Position numbers and translations under genes: made by a program. Positions 1-5,707 of a stretch of 6,533 nt of DNA are shown here, one piece after another. The notes beneath the pieces were generated by a model. It did not search any database and had not been told where the DNA came from. It saw only the letters and a list, made by a program, of their open reading frames with translations. How positions within the stretch are numbered: the stretch's first letter is position 1; every line of letters begins with the position of its first letter. Source of the stretch: Bacillota bacterium (GTDB lineage: Bacteria > Bacillota_B > Desulfitobacteriia > Desulfitobacteriales > Desulfitobacteriaceae); the NCBI GenBank assembly GCA_021779415.1, contig JAJYAS010000201.1:1-6533 (forward strand), written 5' to 3'.

Positions 1-35
1 ACGATCTGCTGGATAATGATATAAAACACTGACAT
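1..35 (-). CDS. livH: Branched-chain amino acid ABC transporter permease LivH, N-terminal fragment (runs off left edge)
   Basis: Only the first 11 codons are in the window. They start with ATG at 35-33 and read MSVFYIIIQQI. The ribosome-binding site GAAGGAG (44-50) sits 8 bases upstream, which supports this start. The short hydrophobic opening with a QQ pair matches how LivH-type permeases usually begin (membrane subunit, several helices, partner of LivM and the ATPases LivG and LivF). The gene follows livJ on the same strand, the classic liv order. Identification therefore rests mainly on context and start-site quality, because 11 residues cannot prove a family. By inference it forms the inner-membrane channel for the amino acids delivered by the upstream lipoprotein. 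Confidence 0.66.
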   Translation of the reverse strand, partial: MSVFYIIIQQI

Positions 36-100
36 GTCGTGCACTCCTTCACCCTCTTTGAGCTACCGAAGAAGATTGTACTAAATTTAAATCCTGTGGT

Positions 101-142
101 TGCCTAAGGACGACTGGGAAAAACCCCCGTCGTCCTTAGGCA
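101..142 (-). repeat. Perfect 14-bp inverted repeat between livJ and livH (mRNA hairpin, possible attenuator or stabiliser)
   Basis: Arms TGCCTAAGGACGAC (101-114) and GTCGTCCTTAGGCA (129-142) are exactly complementary. The 14-base loop can add three G-C pairs (116-118 with 125-127) after one mismatch, so the RNA stem is very stable. It starts 12 bases after the livJ stop. On the transcribed strand the next bases are ACCACAGGATTTAAATTTAG, with no run of U. It is therefore not a canonical intrinsic terminator in either direction. The likely role is partial termination, or protection of the livJ 3' end, giving more binding protein than permease. That role is inference from position. Confidence 0.8.
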
Positions 143-154
143 CAGTTTCATTAC

Positions 155-1312
155 CTATTGTAAAACGAATTTACCACCCTTGACTTGAAGCACGATGAAG
201 TTACTCTCTTTTAAGGTCTTGTCAGCAGCAAAGGTCACTTTGCCTGCTAATCCCGCGAAATCTTTAGTATCAGTCAGTGCTTTAATAATAGCCTTGCCAT
301 CCGTACTTCCCGCCCGTTTTAAAGCATCTGCAAGTAGGTTAATTCCGTCATAGGCCAGTGGAGCATAAGCTCCGGGAGTTTGATTATATTTAGCCTTGTA
401 GGCATCAGCAAACTGTTTTGCCGCCGGCAGATATTCGGCAACTGGTGGTGAGAGTACATACGTGCCTTCCCCAGCCGCACCCGACATCTGAATAAGTTTT
501 GGGTCGCTGCTTCCGTCTCCAACGACAATCGCACCTTTATAGCCGCCTTGACGCAACTGTTTAATTAAAAGTGCACCATCTGCATAATAAGCTGTCCAGA
601 ACACTAAGTCAGCATTTTTAGATTTAAGACTTGTGACTAAGGAAGAAAAGTCCTGCTCTCCCTTAGTTGTGACGTCATGAGAAACGACTGTATTCCCGGC
701 TGCTTTCCAAGCCGTCTCTGTCTGCTTGGCCAAATCGGAGGAATAAGCATCTCCTTGTTCCACTAACGCAACTTTAGTTGCACCTAACTTTTTGAAGAGG
801 TCAACTGCCTTTTGTGTCTGATGGACCGCTGTACCATTAATCTCAAAAGTATTGCCCGGATTTTGAGCCGCAATTTTAGAAGAGTTAGCCGCCTCAACAA
901 TAAAAGGTATGTTCTTTTCATTGTAGATCGTCAAGGTCGGGACGACTGCGCCTGAACAATAACCGCCGACAATCGCCACAACCCCTTCAGATACAAGCTT
1001 ATTAGCCGCTGCTGTCGCTTGTTGCGGATCACAGGCATCATCTCCGGTAACGGTGGCTAATTTTTTACCGTTGATTCCACCTTTAACATTAATTTCGTCC
1101 ACTGCCATTTTAATAGCATTCTCCATATCTTTGCCGTAAGTCGCTTCCGAACCAGTCATGGGCAAAGGTAGACCAATTTTAATTTCTCCACCACCAGCTG
1201 CTGGTTGTGCACTTGGAGTCGCTGGTGCGCTGGGCTGTGTGCCGCACCCAGTGACAACCAAACCTAATACTAGGAGAGTCACTGCAGCAATACTTAGATA
1301 CTTTTTGGACAT
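155..1312 (-). CDS. livJ: Branched-chain amino acid ABC transporter substrate-binding lipoprotein (LivJ/LivK family)
   Basis: This 385-residue extracytoplasmic receptor captures leucine, isoleucine, valine or a related amino acid and delivers it to a LivHMGF importer. Residues 1-22 form a signal peptide (KK followed by a hydrophobic core) ending in lipobox VTGC, with Cys23 as the lipidated residue. An Ala/Pro/Ser linker (about 26-41) precedes the type I periplasmic-binding fold, which opens IKIGLPLPMTG (45-54). DDACDPQQA (91-99) and GGYCSG (116-121) place Cys94 and Cys119 25 residues apart, as for the disulfide of E. coli LivJ (known for the family). The start is ATG at 1312, behind the purine-rich AAAGGAGGAGGGG (1321-1333). 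Length is normal for the family. The permease gene begins 119 bases after its stop. The exact ligand cannot be read from sequence; related receptors bind other amino acids, amides or urea, though the LivJ-like Cys pair favours branched-chain ligands. Confidence 0.93.
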   Translation of the reverse strand: MSKKYLSIAAVTLLVLGLVVTGCGTQPSAPATPSAQPAAGGGEIKIGLPLPMTGSEATYGKDMENAIKMAVDEINVKGGINGKKLATVTGDDACDPQQATAAANKLVSEGVVAIVGGYCSGAVVPTLTIYNEKNIPFIVEAANSSKIAAQNPGNTFEINGTAVHQTQKAVDLFKKLGATKVALVEQGDAYSSDLAKQTETAWKAAGNTVVSHDVTTKGEQDFSSLVTSLKSKNADLVFWTAYYADGALLIKQLRQGGYKGAIVVGDGSSDPKLIQMSGAAGEGTYVLSPPVAEYLPAAKQFADAYKAKYNQTPGAYAPLAYDGINLLADALKRAGSTDGKAIIKALTDTKDFAGLAGKVTFAADKTLKESNFIVLQVKGGKFVLQ

Positions 1313-1367
1313 TTTAATTACCCCTCCTCCTTTTTGTATGTATTTGGTATTTTATGATTATTTACGT

Positions 1368-1400
1368 CCCCGCTTCACCCCCTATTTCCGGACCCAACCC
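1368..1400 (-). other. Four G-runs in the livJ leader (loose G-quadruplex candidate)
   Basis: On the RNA strand, runs of 3, 3, 5 and 4 G are separated by loops of 2, 10 and 6 bases, all within 33 bases and 55 bases upstream of the livJ start codon. The 10-base loop is longer than strict quadruplex rules allow, and the neighbouring CAACC could compete by pairing with the first GGTTG. This is a structural possibility only. Confidence 0.3.
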
Positions 1401-1428
1401 TTAGGTTGCTAACTCAACAAAATGGTTT

Positions 1429-1506
1429 TCAGCCCTCGGTGATACGAAAACCTTCAAATTCACCGATACTTACAAACACTTTGATCCGGTCACTGAAAAA
1501 ATTCAT
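1429..1506 (-). CDS. Possible 25-codon leader ORF upstream of livJ (doubtful)
   Basis: An ATG at 1506-1504 opens 25 codons beginning MNFFSDRIKVFVSIGEF and ends at TGA (1429-1431), about 120 bases before livJ. An in-frame TAA stands directly before the ATG, so it cannot extend upstream. No good ribosome-binding site precedes it; the G-rich stretch lies about 24 or more bases away. It is not rich in Leu, Ile or Val (two Ile, two Val, no Leu), so it does not look like a branched-chain attenuation peptide. The 1436-1466 hairpin lies inside it. It may be chance. Confidence 0.15.
   Translation of the reverse strand: MNFFSDRIKVFVSIGEFEGFRITEG
1436..1466 (-). repeat. Inverted repeat in the livJ leader
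   Basis: TCGGTGA (minus strand, 1466-1460) and TCACCGA (1442-1436) are perfectly complementary 7-base arms around a 17-base loop. They would form a local RNA hairpin about 125 bases upstream of livJ. No U-tract follows, so it is not a terminator. It could be part of a regulatory fold or a protein-binding operator. Confidence 0.4.
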
Positions 1507-1676
1507 TTAGTTTGTCCATTCATTCTATGTACTCTATCCCCCAAAATATCCCTATCCCCTAGCGAAATAGCTTAGAAACTCCCGTTCGTTTTGCATTTCT
1601 TAGTAATTATATTGGTCTGCAATCTAATAAATAGATAATTCAATAAATGATAAGATTTGGAATTCAATTAATTAAG

Positions 1677-1705
1677 ATGATATAATGCAATACTAGCTCT
1701 GTCAA
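1677..1705 (-). promoter_or_regulatory. SigA-type promoter for livJ (TTGACA-N17-TATCAT)
   Basis: On the minus strand the -35 TTGACA (1705-1700) is consensus, the spacer is exactly 17 bases, and the -10 TATCAT (1682-1677) matches 5 of 6. It lies downstream of the topB terminator and points at livJ. This is the best vegetative promoter match I found in the window by eye. The predicted start of transcription is near 1670. Confidence 0.72.
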
Positions 1706-1765
1706 TGATTTTTGCTATACATAAAACCCATTTTCTCGTTGTGTTGTATAAAAGCAACCCCTAAC

Positions 1766-1805
1766 AAAAAACTCCGCACCACTTTAAGTGATACGGAGTT
1801 TTTTT
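1766..1805. terminator. Bidirectional intrinsic terminator after topB
   Basis: Stem ACTCCG/CGGAGT (1771-1776 with 1794-1799) continues after a small internal bulge as CACTT/AAGTG (1780-1784 with 1786-1790). Five A (1766-1770) lie on one side and six T (1800-1805) on the other, so each strand has a hairpin followed by a U-run. Its right edge touches the topB TGA (1805-1807), which makes it the natural end of the EamA-topB transcript. It also shields the livJ promoter from read-through. No plus-strand gene needs it. Confidence 0.9.
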
Positions 1806-3985
1806 CATTTTTTCAATTTTGCCAAAGCATCGGCTAAGGCGGTATTAATTAGCTTACCCTCATTTTGGTTCTGCAAGAACGAACCGACTTCCCTCTTATT
1901 CATAGTTCCTTTTTCAACCTCTCTTCGTTTCGTAAAGGCTGAAAGCTTTTCGCGATGCCCACAGACGCAGGTGAAGAGTTTATTTTCCCCTTCTCCCTTA
2001 ATCTCCATCTTTTTATGGCATTCAGGGCACCTTGCGTTCGACGTTTGAGAAATACCTTTCCTGTAACCACATTCCCGATCTTGACAAACATACATCTCTC
2101 CCTTCTTCCCTTTGACTTGAAGAAGGAACTTTCCACACTCCGGACACTTTGTCCTTGTCAAATTATCATGTTTAAAGGTTTGAGCGCTACCAATCACGGT
2201 TGACACGAGTTGGGTGGCATACCCCCTCATTCCCGTCAAGAATACTTGACTGTTGGCCCTACCTTTGCTAATCTCTGTCAATTGCTGTTCCCACTTGGCG
2301 GTAAGTACTGGTGATTTGAGTTCAGGGGGGACCAAACCAATGAGTTGAATCCCTTTGGACGTAGGGATTATCTCTTTACCCTGTCGATTCATATAGAAGG
2401 AATTGAAAAGCTTCTCAATAATTTCAGCGCGTGTTGCCGGTGTCCCTAGTCCATGACTCTGGTCCATTGCTTCCCGCAGTTTCCTGTCGTCAATTAATTT
2501 ACCCGGATGCTCCATGGCGGAAAGCAACGTCGCCTCAGTATGTCTAGCTGGTGGTTTCGTTTTGCCAGTTGCTAACTTAATAGACAAGTTTTTAAGACTA
2601 TCCCCTTTGCGAATTTCCGGGAGAGTTTGCTCTGCTTCCCCTTCTCCATTCTCTGACTCATCGTCGAAATGGACCTGCCCTTCGTATACCTTTCGCCATC
2701 CTTTATGCTTCACTATTTTACCTTTGGCAGTAAAGAGTTCTCCTTTAATGGCCACCGTAACCAGCGTTTGTTCATATTCGAATGCAGGAGAAAGCACGAC
2801 AAGAAACCGTTTGACGATCAAGTCGTAAATTTTCAGTTCCTCCGAGCTAAGCCTAGACAATGTAGGAGGTTGTTCGGTTGGAATAATGGCATGGTGATCC
2901 GATACTTTGGAACCATCCACGAACCGTTTGGTGATGATTAGTTTGTTTCGTAAAATGCTTCGAGCCAAATCAACATAAGGTCCAAGGGCGATGCTTTTTA
3001 AACGTTCCGGTAAGGTGGGTACGATATCTTCACTGATATGACGCGAATCCGTGCGCGGATAGGTGACTAATTTATGATTTTCATATAGTTGTTGCATTAC
3101 TGAAGACGTCGTTTTAGCTGAGAATCCATATTTACGATTGGCATCCCTCTGTAATTCCGTGAGATCATACGCCAGAGGTGGAAGTTCCTTCTTCGCCTCT
3201 TTTGTGACCTCCAGGACCTCTCCTGTTTGTCCACTCACTTTAGCGACAAGAGTATCAGCTTTCGTTTTATCGAATAAGCGAGTTTGACCGTTTTTATCTT
3301 GCCAGCGAAGTTCAAAGCCCTTCGTCAAGGCATTGATTGACCAGTAGTCTTTCGGAACAAACTGCTTAATTTCATTTTCCCGTTCCACAACCATCGCCAG
3401 CGTGGGAGTTTGAACTCTCCCTGCGGAAAGCTGGGCATTATATTTACACGTTAAAGCCCTAGTGACATTCAACCCGACTAACCAATCAGCTTCTGCTCGA
3501 CACTCTGCTGCAGCATAGAGTGTTTCATACTCTCTACCTGGTTTCAGATTGTTAAATCCTTCCTTAATAGCCCGCTCAGTTAGAGATGAAATCCACAGCC
3601 GTTTAACGGGCTTTCGCCAGCCAGCCTTTTTCATAATCCAACGTGCTACGAGTTCTCCTTCCCGACCTGCATCGGTTGCAATAATCAAATCGTTAATATC
3701 GGGACTTTTCATTAAATTTTTAACCACACTAAATTGCTTTGAGGTTTCTTTCATGACTACTAAATCCATTTTTACCGGAAGCATGGGTAGATCTTCCAGC
3801 CTCCAGGTTTTATATTTCTCATCATACAATTCCGGATCTGCCAGCGTCACTAGGTGCCCTAAGGCCCAAACCACAACGTATTTCGGGCCTATGAAACATC
3901 CGTTACCTTTCTGATTGCAATTTAGAATCTTTGCCACCTCACGGCCAACAGATGGTTTTTCGGTTAATACTAACGTCTTTCCCAT
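1805..3985 (-). CDS. topB: DNA topoisomerase III (type IA topoisomerase)
   Basis: This 726-residue type IA topoisomerase cleaves and passes single strands, relaxing negative supercoils and decatenating replication or recombination intermediates. An N-terminal Toprim domain opens with LVLTEKPSVGREVAKIL (5-21; Glu9, Lys10) and carries TDAGREGE (104-111; Asp105, Glu109, Glu111), with Gly at the middle acidic position as is common in Firmicute TopB. SAGRVQTPT (187-195) and LVTYPRTDS (306-314) follow; Tyr309 is the catalytic tyrosine that bonds to the DNA 5' phosphate. The tail has two Cys4 zinc ribbons (Cys614/617/634/639 and Cys653/656/673/675), then a Firmicute-type end with NTALADALAKLKK. I chose ATG at 3985 because MGKTLVLTEK is the family's usual beginning and GGAAGGAAG lies 6 bases upstream. 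An in-frame extension to 4069 has no homology-like content and would overlap the previous gene. It is the second gene of an operon with the EamA transporter, 37 bases away. Confidence 0.96.
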   Translation of the reverse strand: MGKTLVLTEKPSVGREVAKILNCNQKGNGCFIGPKYVVVWALGHLVTLADPELYDEKYKTWRLEDLPMLPVKMDLVVMKETSKQFSVVKNLMKSPDINDLIIATDAGREGELVARWIMKKAGWRKPVKRLWISSLTERAIKEGFNNLKPGREYETLYAAAECRAEADWLVGLNVTRALTCKYNAQLSAGRVQTPTLAMVVERENEIKQFVPKDYWSINALTKGFELRWQDKNGQTRLFDKTKADTLVAKVSGQTGEVLEVTKEAKKELPPLAYDLTELQRDANRKYGFSAKTTSSVMQQLYENHKLVTYPRTDSRHISEDIVPTLPERLKSIALGPYVDLARSILRNKLIITKRFVDGSKVSDHHAIIPTEQPPTLSRLSSEELKIYDLIVKRFLVVLSPAFEYEQTLVTVAIKGELFTAKGKIVKHKGWRKVYEGQVHFDDESENGEGEAEQTLPEIRKGDSLKNLSIKLATGKTKPPARHTEATLLSAMEHPGKLIDDRKLREAMDQSHGLGTPATRAEIIEKLFNSFYMNRQGKEIIPTSKGIQLIGLVPPELKSPVLTAKWEQQLTEISKGRANSQVFLTGMRGYATQLVSTVIGSAQTFKHDNLTRTKCPECGKFLLQVKGKKGEMYVCQDRECGYRKGISQTSNARCPECHKKMEIKGEGENKLFTCVCGHREKLSAFTKRREVEKGTMNKREVGSFLQNQNEGKLINTALADALAKLKK

Positions 3986-4022
3986 ATTAGACTTCCTTCC
4001 TATTATGATTTCATATTCATAT

Positions 4023-5042
4023 CTATTCGAGCCTCGAACCTCGTTCATCGACCCAGTAAGGCCCTTCACTTAAAATTTCTTCTTTCGGACTCCTTCTTCT
4101 GTAATTCACAATAATAACTCCCAGCGCAACAAGAACTAAGGCCATAAACATGTTCAGAGTCAATCGTTCACCAGGAATAAAAAAAGCAGACAAAATGGCT
4201 CCGGAGACGGGTGTCATAAACTTGTAGACACTAATTTCTCCCGCCTTATTGTATTTCAAAATCGCATACCAAAGGGAAAAGGCGGTCGCGGAAAGAAAGG
4301 CAGAATATATGAGAAGAAGGAAAGCCCGGTTCGTAAAAACCATAGCCTGAGGTTTTAAACCCGGTAACCCTGTCGCGATAAGAAGCAAGGACCCTAAGAG
4401 CATTTGCCAAGCGGTAAGAACAAAGGGATGGACTTCTTTAGAAAGGCGTTTTGCTAAGATGGTTCCTATGGCACTCACTAAACCCGATAAAATCATAAAA
4501 CCTTCGCCCTGCCAAGAAAAATCAAGAGTGAAACGCGCTCCAGCATTAATCATGATAATTCCTGCAAAACCTGCGATAATTCCAAAGAGCTTACGCCAAT
4601 TCAAGCGATCATTGACATAAACAAAATGAGCTAAAACGACCACAAAGAAGGTGCCTGCTGAAGATAAGATGGCACCCTTCATGCCTGAAGTATGAGCCAA
4701 TCCATTATAGAAAAAAAAGTATTGCAAACTAATTTGTAGCAACCCCAGCAGAAATAGTTGAGGGAGCATTTGCCTCCTCACTTTAGGTGACTGACGAATT
4801 CCAGCGATGATTAGAATAAAAATAAGGATAGCTGCCAAGAAAAATCTCATTCCTGCAAGTACAATGATGGCCGATTGATCATTGGGTGCTATTCCAAGCT
4901 CGGCGTAACTTACTTTCAAAACTGGGAAAGCGCTTCCCCAAAGAACTGCGCAAAACAGTGCAATGGAGATAACCCAGTATTTATTAGTTAAGTAGTGTTT
5001 TAAACCGCGTTTTTCACCTCGTAAGATTGAGTTAGAGTTCAT
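4023..5042 (-). CDS. EamA/DMT-family inner-membrane transporter (RhaT/RarD-like permease)
   Basis: This is a 339-residue drug/metabolite-transporter superfamily protein, probably an exporter of a small metabolite or amino acid. The substrate is not deducible. About ten hydrophobic helices form two EamA repeats. The first repeat starts near 22 with the family motif LWGSAFP (34-40), and the second starts around 180 (EGFMILSGLVSAIGTILAKR). The last pair contains TPVSGAILSAFFIPGERLT (277-295), a typical EamA end with the conserved Pro and the Gly-Glu loop. A charged cytoplasmic-looking tail (315-339) is somewhat longer than usual. The start is ATG at 5042, behind AAAGGAAC about 5-7 bases upstream. 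It has its own promoter at 5087-5115 and is followed 37 bases later by topB, so the two are probably cotranscribed, although no functional link is known to me. Confidence 0.9.
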   Translation of the reverse strand: MNSNSILRGEKRGLKHYLTNKYWVISIALFCAVLWGSAFPVLKVSYAELGIAPNDQSAIIVLAGMRFFLAAILIFILIIAGIRQSPKVRRQMLPQLFLLGLLQISLQYFFFYNGLAHTSGMKGAILSSAGTFFVVVLAHFVYVNDRLNWRKLFGIIAGFAGIIMINAGARFTLDFSWQGEGFMILSGLVSAIGTILAKRLSKEVHPFVLTAWQMLLGSLLLIATGLPGLKPQAMVFTNRAFLLLIYSAFLSATAFSLWYAILKYNKAGEISVYKFMTPVSGAILSAFFIPGERLTLNMFMALVLVALGVIIVNYRRRSPKEEILSEGPYWVDERGSRLE

Positions 5043-5060
5043 AGTTAGTTCCTTTCCTTA

Positions 5061-5076
5061 ATGTTCATGCATGTTC
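5061..5076 (-). repeat. Direct repeat GAACAT-GCAT-GAACAT at the EamA transcription start region
   Basis: The minus strand reads GAACATGCATGAACAT: two identical GAACAT units separated by GCAT, with the 8-base palindrome CATGCATG in the middle. It lies about 4-19 bases past the predicted transcription start and before the ribosome-binding site, where repressor operators commonly sit. It is not a Firmicute LexA box, because that needs GAAC-N4-GTTC. The regulator is unknown and the repeat is short enough to be chance. Confidence 0.35.
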
Positions 5077-5086
5077 CTATTTGTAA

Positions 5087-5115
5087 ATACTAAGCCCTGA
5101 AGGAGAATAGGTCAA
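5087..5115 (-). promoter_or_regulatory. Promoter of the EamA-topB operon (TTGACC-N17-TAGTAT)
   Basis: On the minus strand, -35 TTGACC (5115-5110) matches 5 of 6, the spacer is 17 bases, and -10 TAGTAT (5092-5087) matches 4 of 6 including the key A at position 2 and final T. It lies between the upstream terminator (5184-5219) and the EamA start, leaving a leader of about 40 bases. Confidence 0.6.
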
Positions 5116-5183
5116 ATTTACTTGCAGTGATATTACAAAAAACCAGTATACTCCAAAAGCATATACTAAGAAACTAGCCCAAC

Positions 5184-5219
5184 AAAAAGAAGAGAACCCG
5201 TTAATCAAGTTCTCTTCTT
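5184..5219 (-). terminator. Intrinsic terminator of the aspartate kinase-ybaK unit
   Basis: Perfect 11-base arms AAGAAGAGAAC (5187-5197) and GTTCTCTTCTT (5209-5219) surround an 11-base loop. On the minus strand the stem runs straight into TTCTTTTTGTT, giving the U-rich tail. It begins 21 bases after the TGA of the deacylase gene and separates it from the EamA promoter. Confidence 0.88.
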
Positions 5220-5239
5220 CCCGGCGCCTAATTTCAATA

Positions 5240-5698
5240 TCAGGATTGAGTCACGTCAATCCACTCTCCTACTGTTAGCTCTCGTAATTCATCCACGCTC
5301 AACTTAACTGCAGCATTTGGTGCACCCGCTGCCGGAAAAACACGTGTGTATGCCTGCAAAGAGTAATCCAGATAAATGGATATGGGCTGTTTTAACCCAA
5401 AAGGGCATACCCCACCCACCGGATGTCCAGTTACAGCGACGACTTCCTCTGCTTCCGGCATCTTAGCCTTGGCGTTAAAGATATTTTTGAACTTTCGATT
5501 ATCTAAACGCTTATCTCCTGCCATAAGGATCATTGCAAAATCATCTTTGACCTTAAACAGCAGCGATTTAGCAATCTCTCCCGAGGTTACTCCTAATGAC
5601 TCAGCCGCTTTAGCGACTGTACTAGTATCCTCGAACGTTAATATGGCAATGTCTTTACCACTTTGCTGGAAAAATTCCTTTACTGTTTCGACTGACAT
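5240..5698 (-). CDS. YbaK/EbsC-family aminoacyl-tRNA deacylase (YwhH-like)
   Basis: This 152-residue protein is one stand-alone YbaK/aaRS-editing domain, the fold that hydrolyses wrongly charged tRNAs such as Cys-tRNA(Pro) or Ala-tRNA(Pro) in the cytoplasm. Recognisable elements are VTSGEIAKSLLFK (37-49), with the conserved Lys44 in the position known to be essential in the family; GDKRLDNRKFKNIF (61-74); GHPVGGVCPFGL (91-102), the hallmark Gly-rich loop; and AGAPNAAVKLSVDEL near the end (124-138). Length and layout resemble B. subtilis YwhH. Which mischarged tRNA it edits cannot be told from this sequence. The start is ATG at 5698; GGAGG lies 5 bases before it and overlaps the TAG stop of the upstream aspartate kinase gene (5708-5710). 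The two are thus very likely cotranscribed and translationally coupled. Confidence 0.92.
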   Translation of the reverse strand: MSVETVKEFFQQSGKDIAILTFEDTSTVAKAAESLGVTSGEIAKSLLFKVKDDFAMILMAGDKRLDNRKFKNIFNAKAKMPEAEEVVAVTGHPVGGVCPFGLKQPISIYLDYSLQAYTRVFPAAGAPNAAVKLSVDELRELTVGEWIDVTQS

Positions 5699-5707
5699 GA
5701 TACCCTC

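Larger units (their letters stand above)
1313..1670 (-). promoter_or_regulatory. Long untranslated leader of livJ (about 360 nt)
   Basis: If transcription starts about 7 bases past the -10 at 1677-1682, livJ has a leader of roughly 360 bases. It is AT-rich near the promoter. Closer to livJ it holds a 7-bp hairpin (1436-1442 with 1460-1466), a small hairpin CAACC-TAAG-GGTTG, and a segment with four G-runs (1368-1400). I looked for T-box (AGGGTGG..ACCGCG), SAM-I, lysine, cobalamin and ykkC-type (guanidine, ppGpp, PRPP) signatures and found none in the right order. I also saw no hairpin-plus-U terminator in the leader, so classical transcriptional attenuation is not supported. The length suggests post-transcriptional control, but the mechanism is unknown. 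Confidence 0.5.

Noticed and set aside
101..142. Intrinsic terminator between livJ and livH
   Set aside because: The stem is excellent, but neither strand has a U-run after it, and the permease start with a good ribosome-binding site follows closely; kept as a hairpin, not a terminator.
319..534. 71-residue minus-strand ORF in another frame of livJ
   Set aside because: Wholly inside the well-supported livJ reading frame.
1158..1412. 84-residue plus-strand ORF over the livJ signal region
   Set aside because: It runs antisense through the livJ lipoprotein signal, linker and ribosome-binding site, and has no ribosome-binding site or protein-like character of its own.
1381..1562. ykkC-class (guanidine/ppGpp/PRPP) riboswitch in the livJ leader
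   Set aside because: Pieces such as CTAGGG (near 1562) and TGGGTCCGG (near 1390) look tempting because ppGpp riboswitches can precede amino-acid genes. They are about 160 bases apart, the remaining core elements are missing and no expression platform follows.
1313..1670. T-box leader controlling livJ
   Set aside because: No AGGGTGG..ACCGCG T-box sequence and no terminator/antiterminator pair.
1900..2136. 78-residue minus-strand ORF in another frame of topB
   Set aside because: Overlaps the zinc-ribbon coding part of topB, whose Cys pattern is clearly real.
3549..3914. 121-residue plus-strand ORF inside topB
   Set aside because: Antisense shadow of the conserved Toprim region; no supporting start signal and no recognisable domain. 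The same holds for the plus-strand frames at 1788-2048, 1955-2203, 2514-2828 and 2669-2941.
5061..5076. LexA (SOS) box before the EamA-topB operon
   Set aside because: The Firmicute box needs an inverted GAAC-N4-GTTC; here both halves read GAAC in the same direction.
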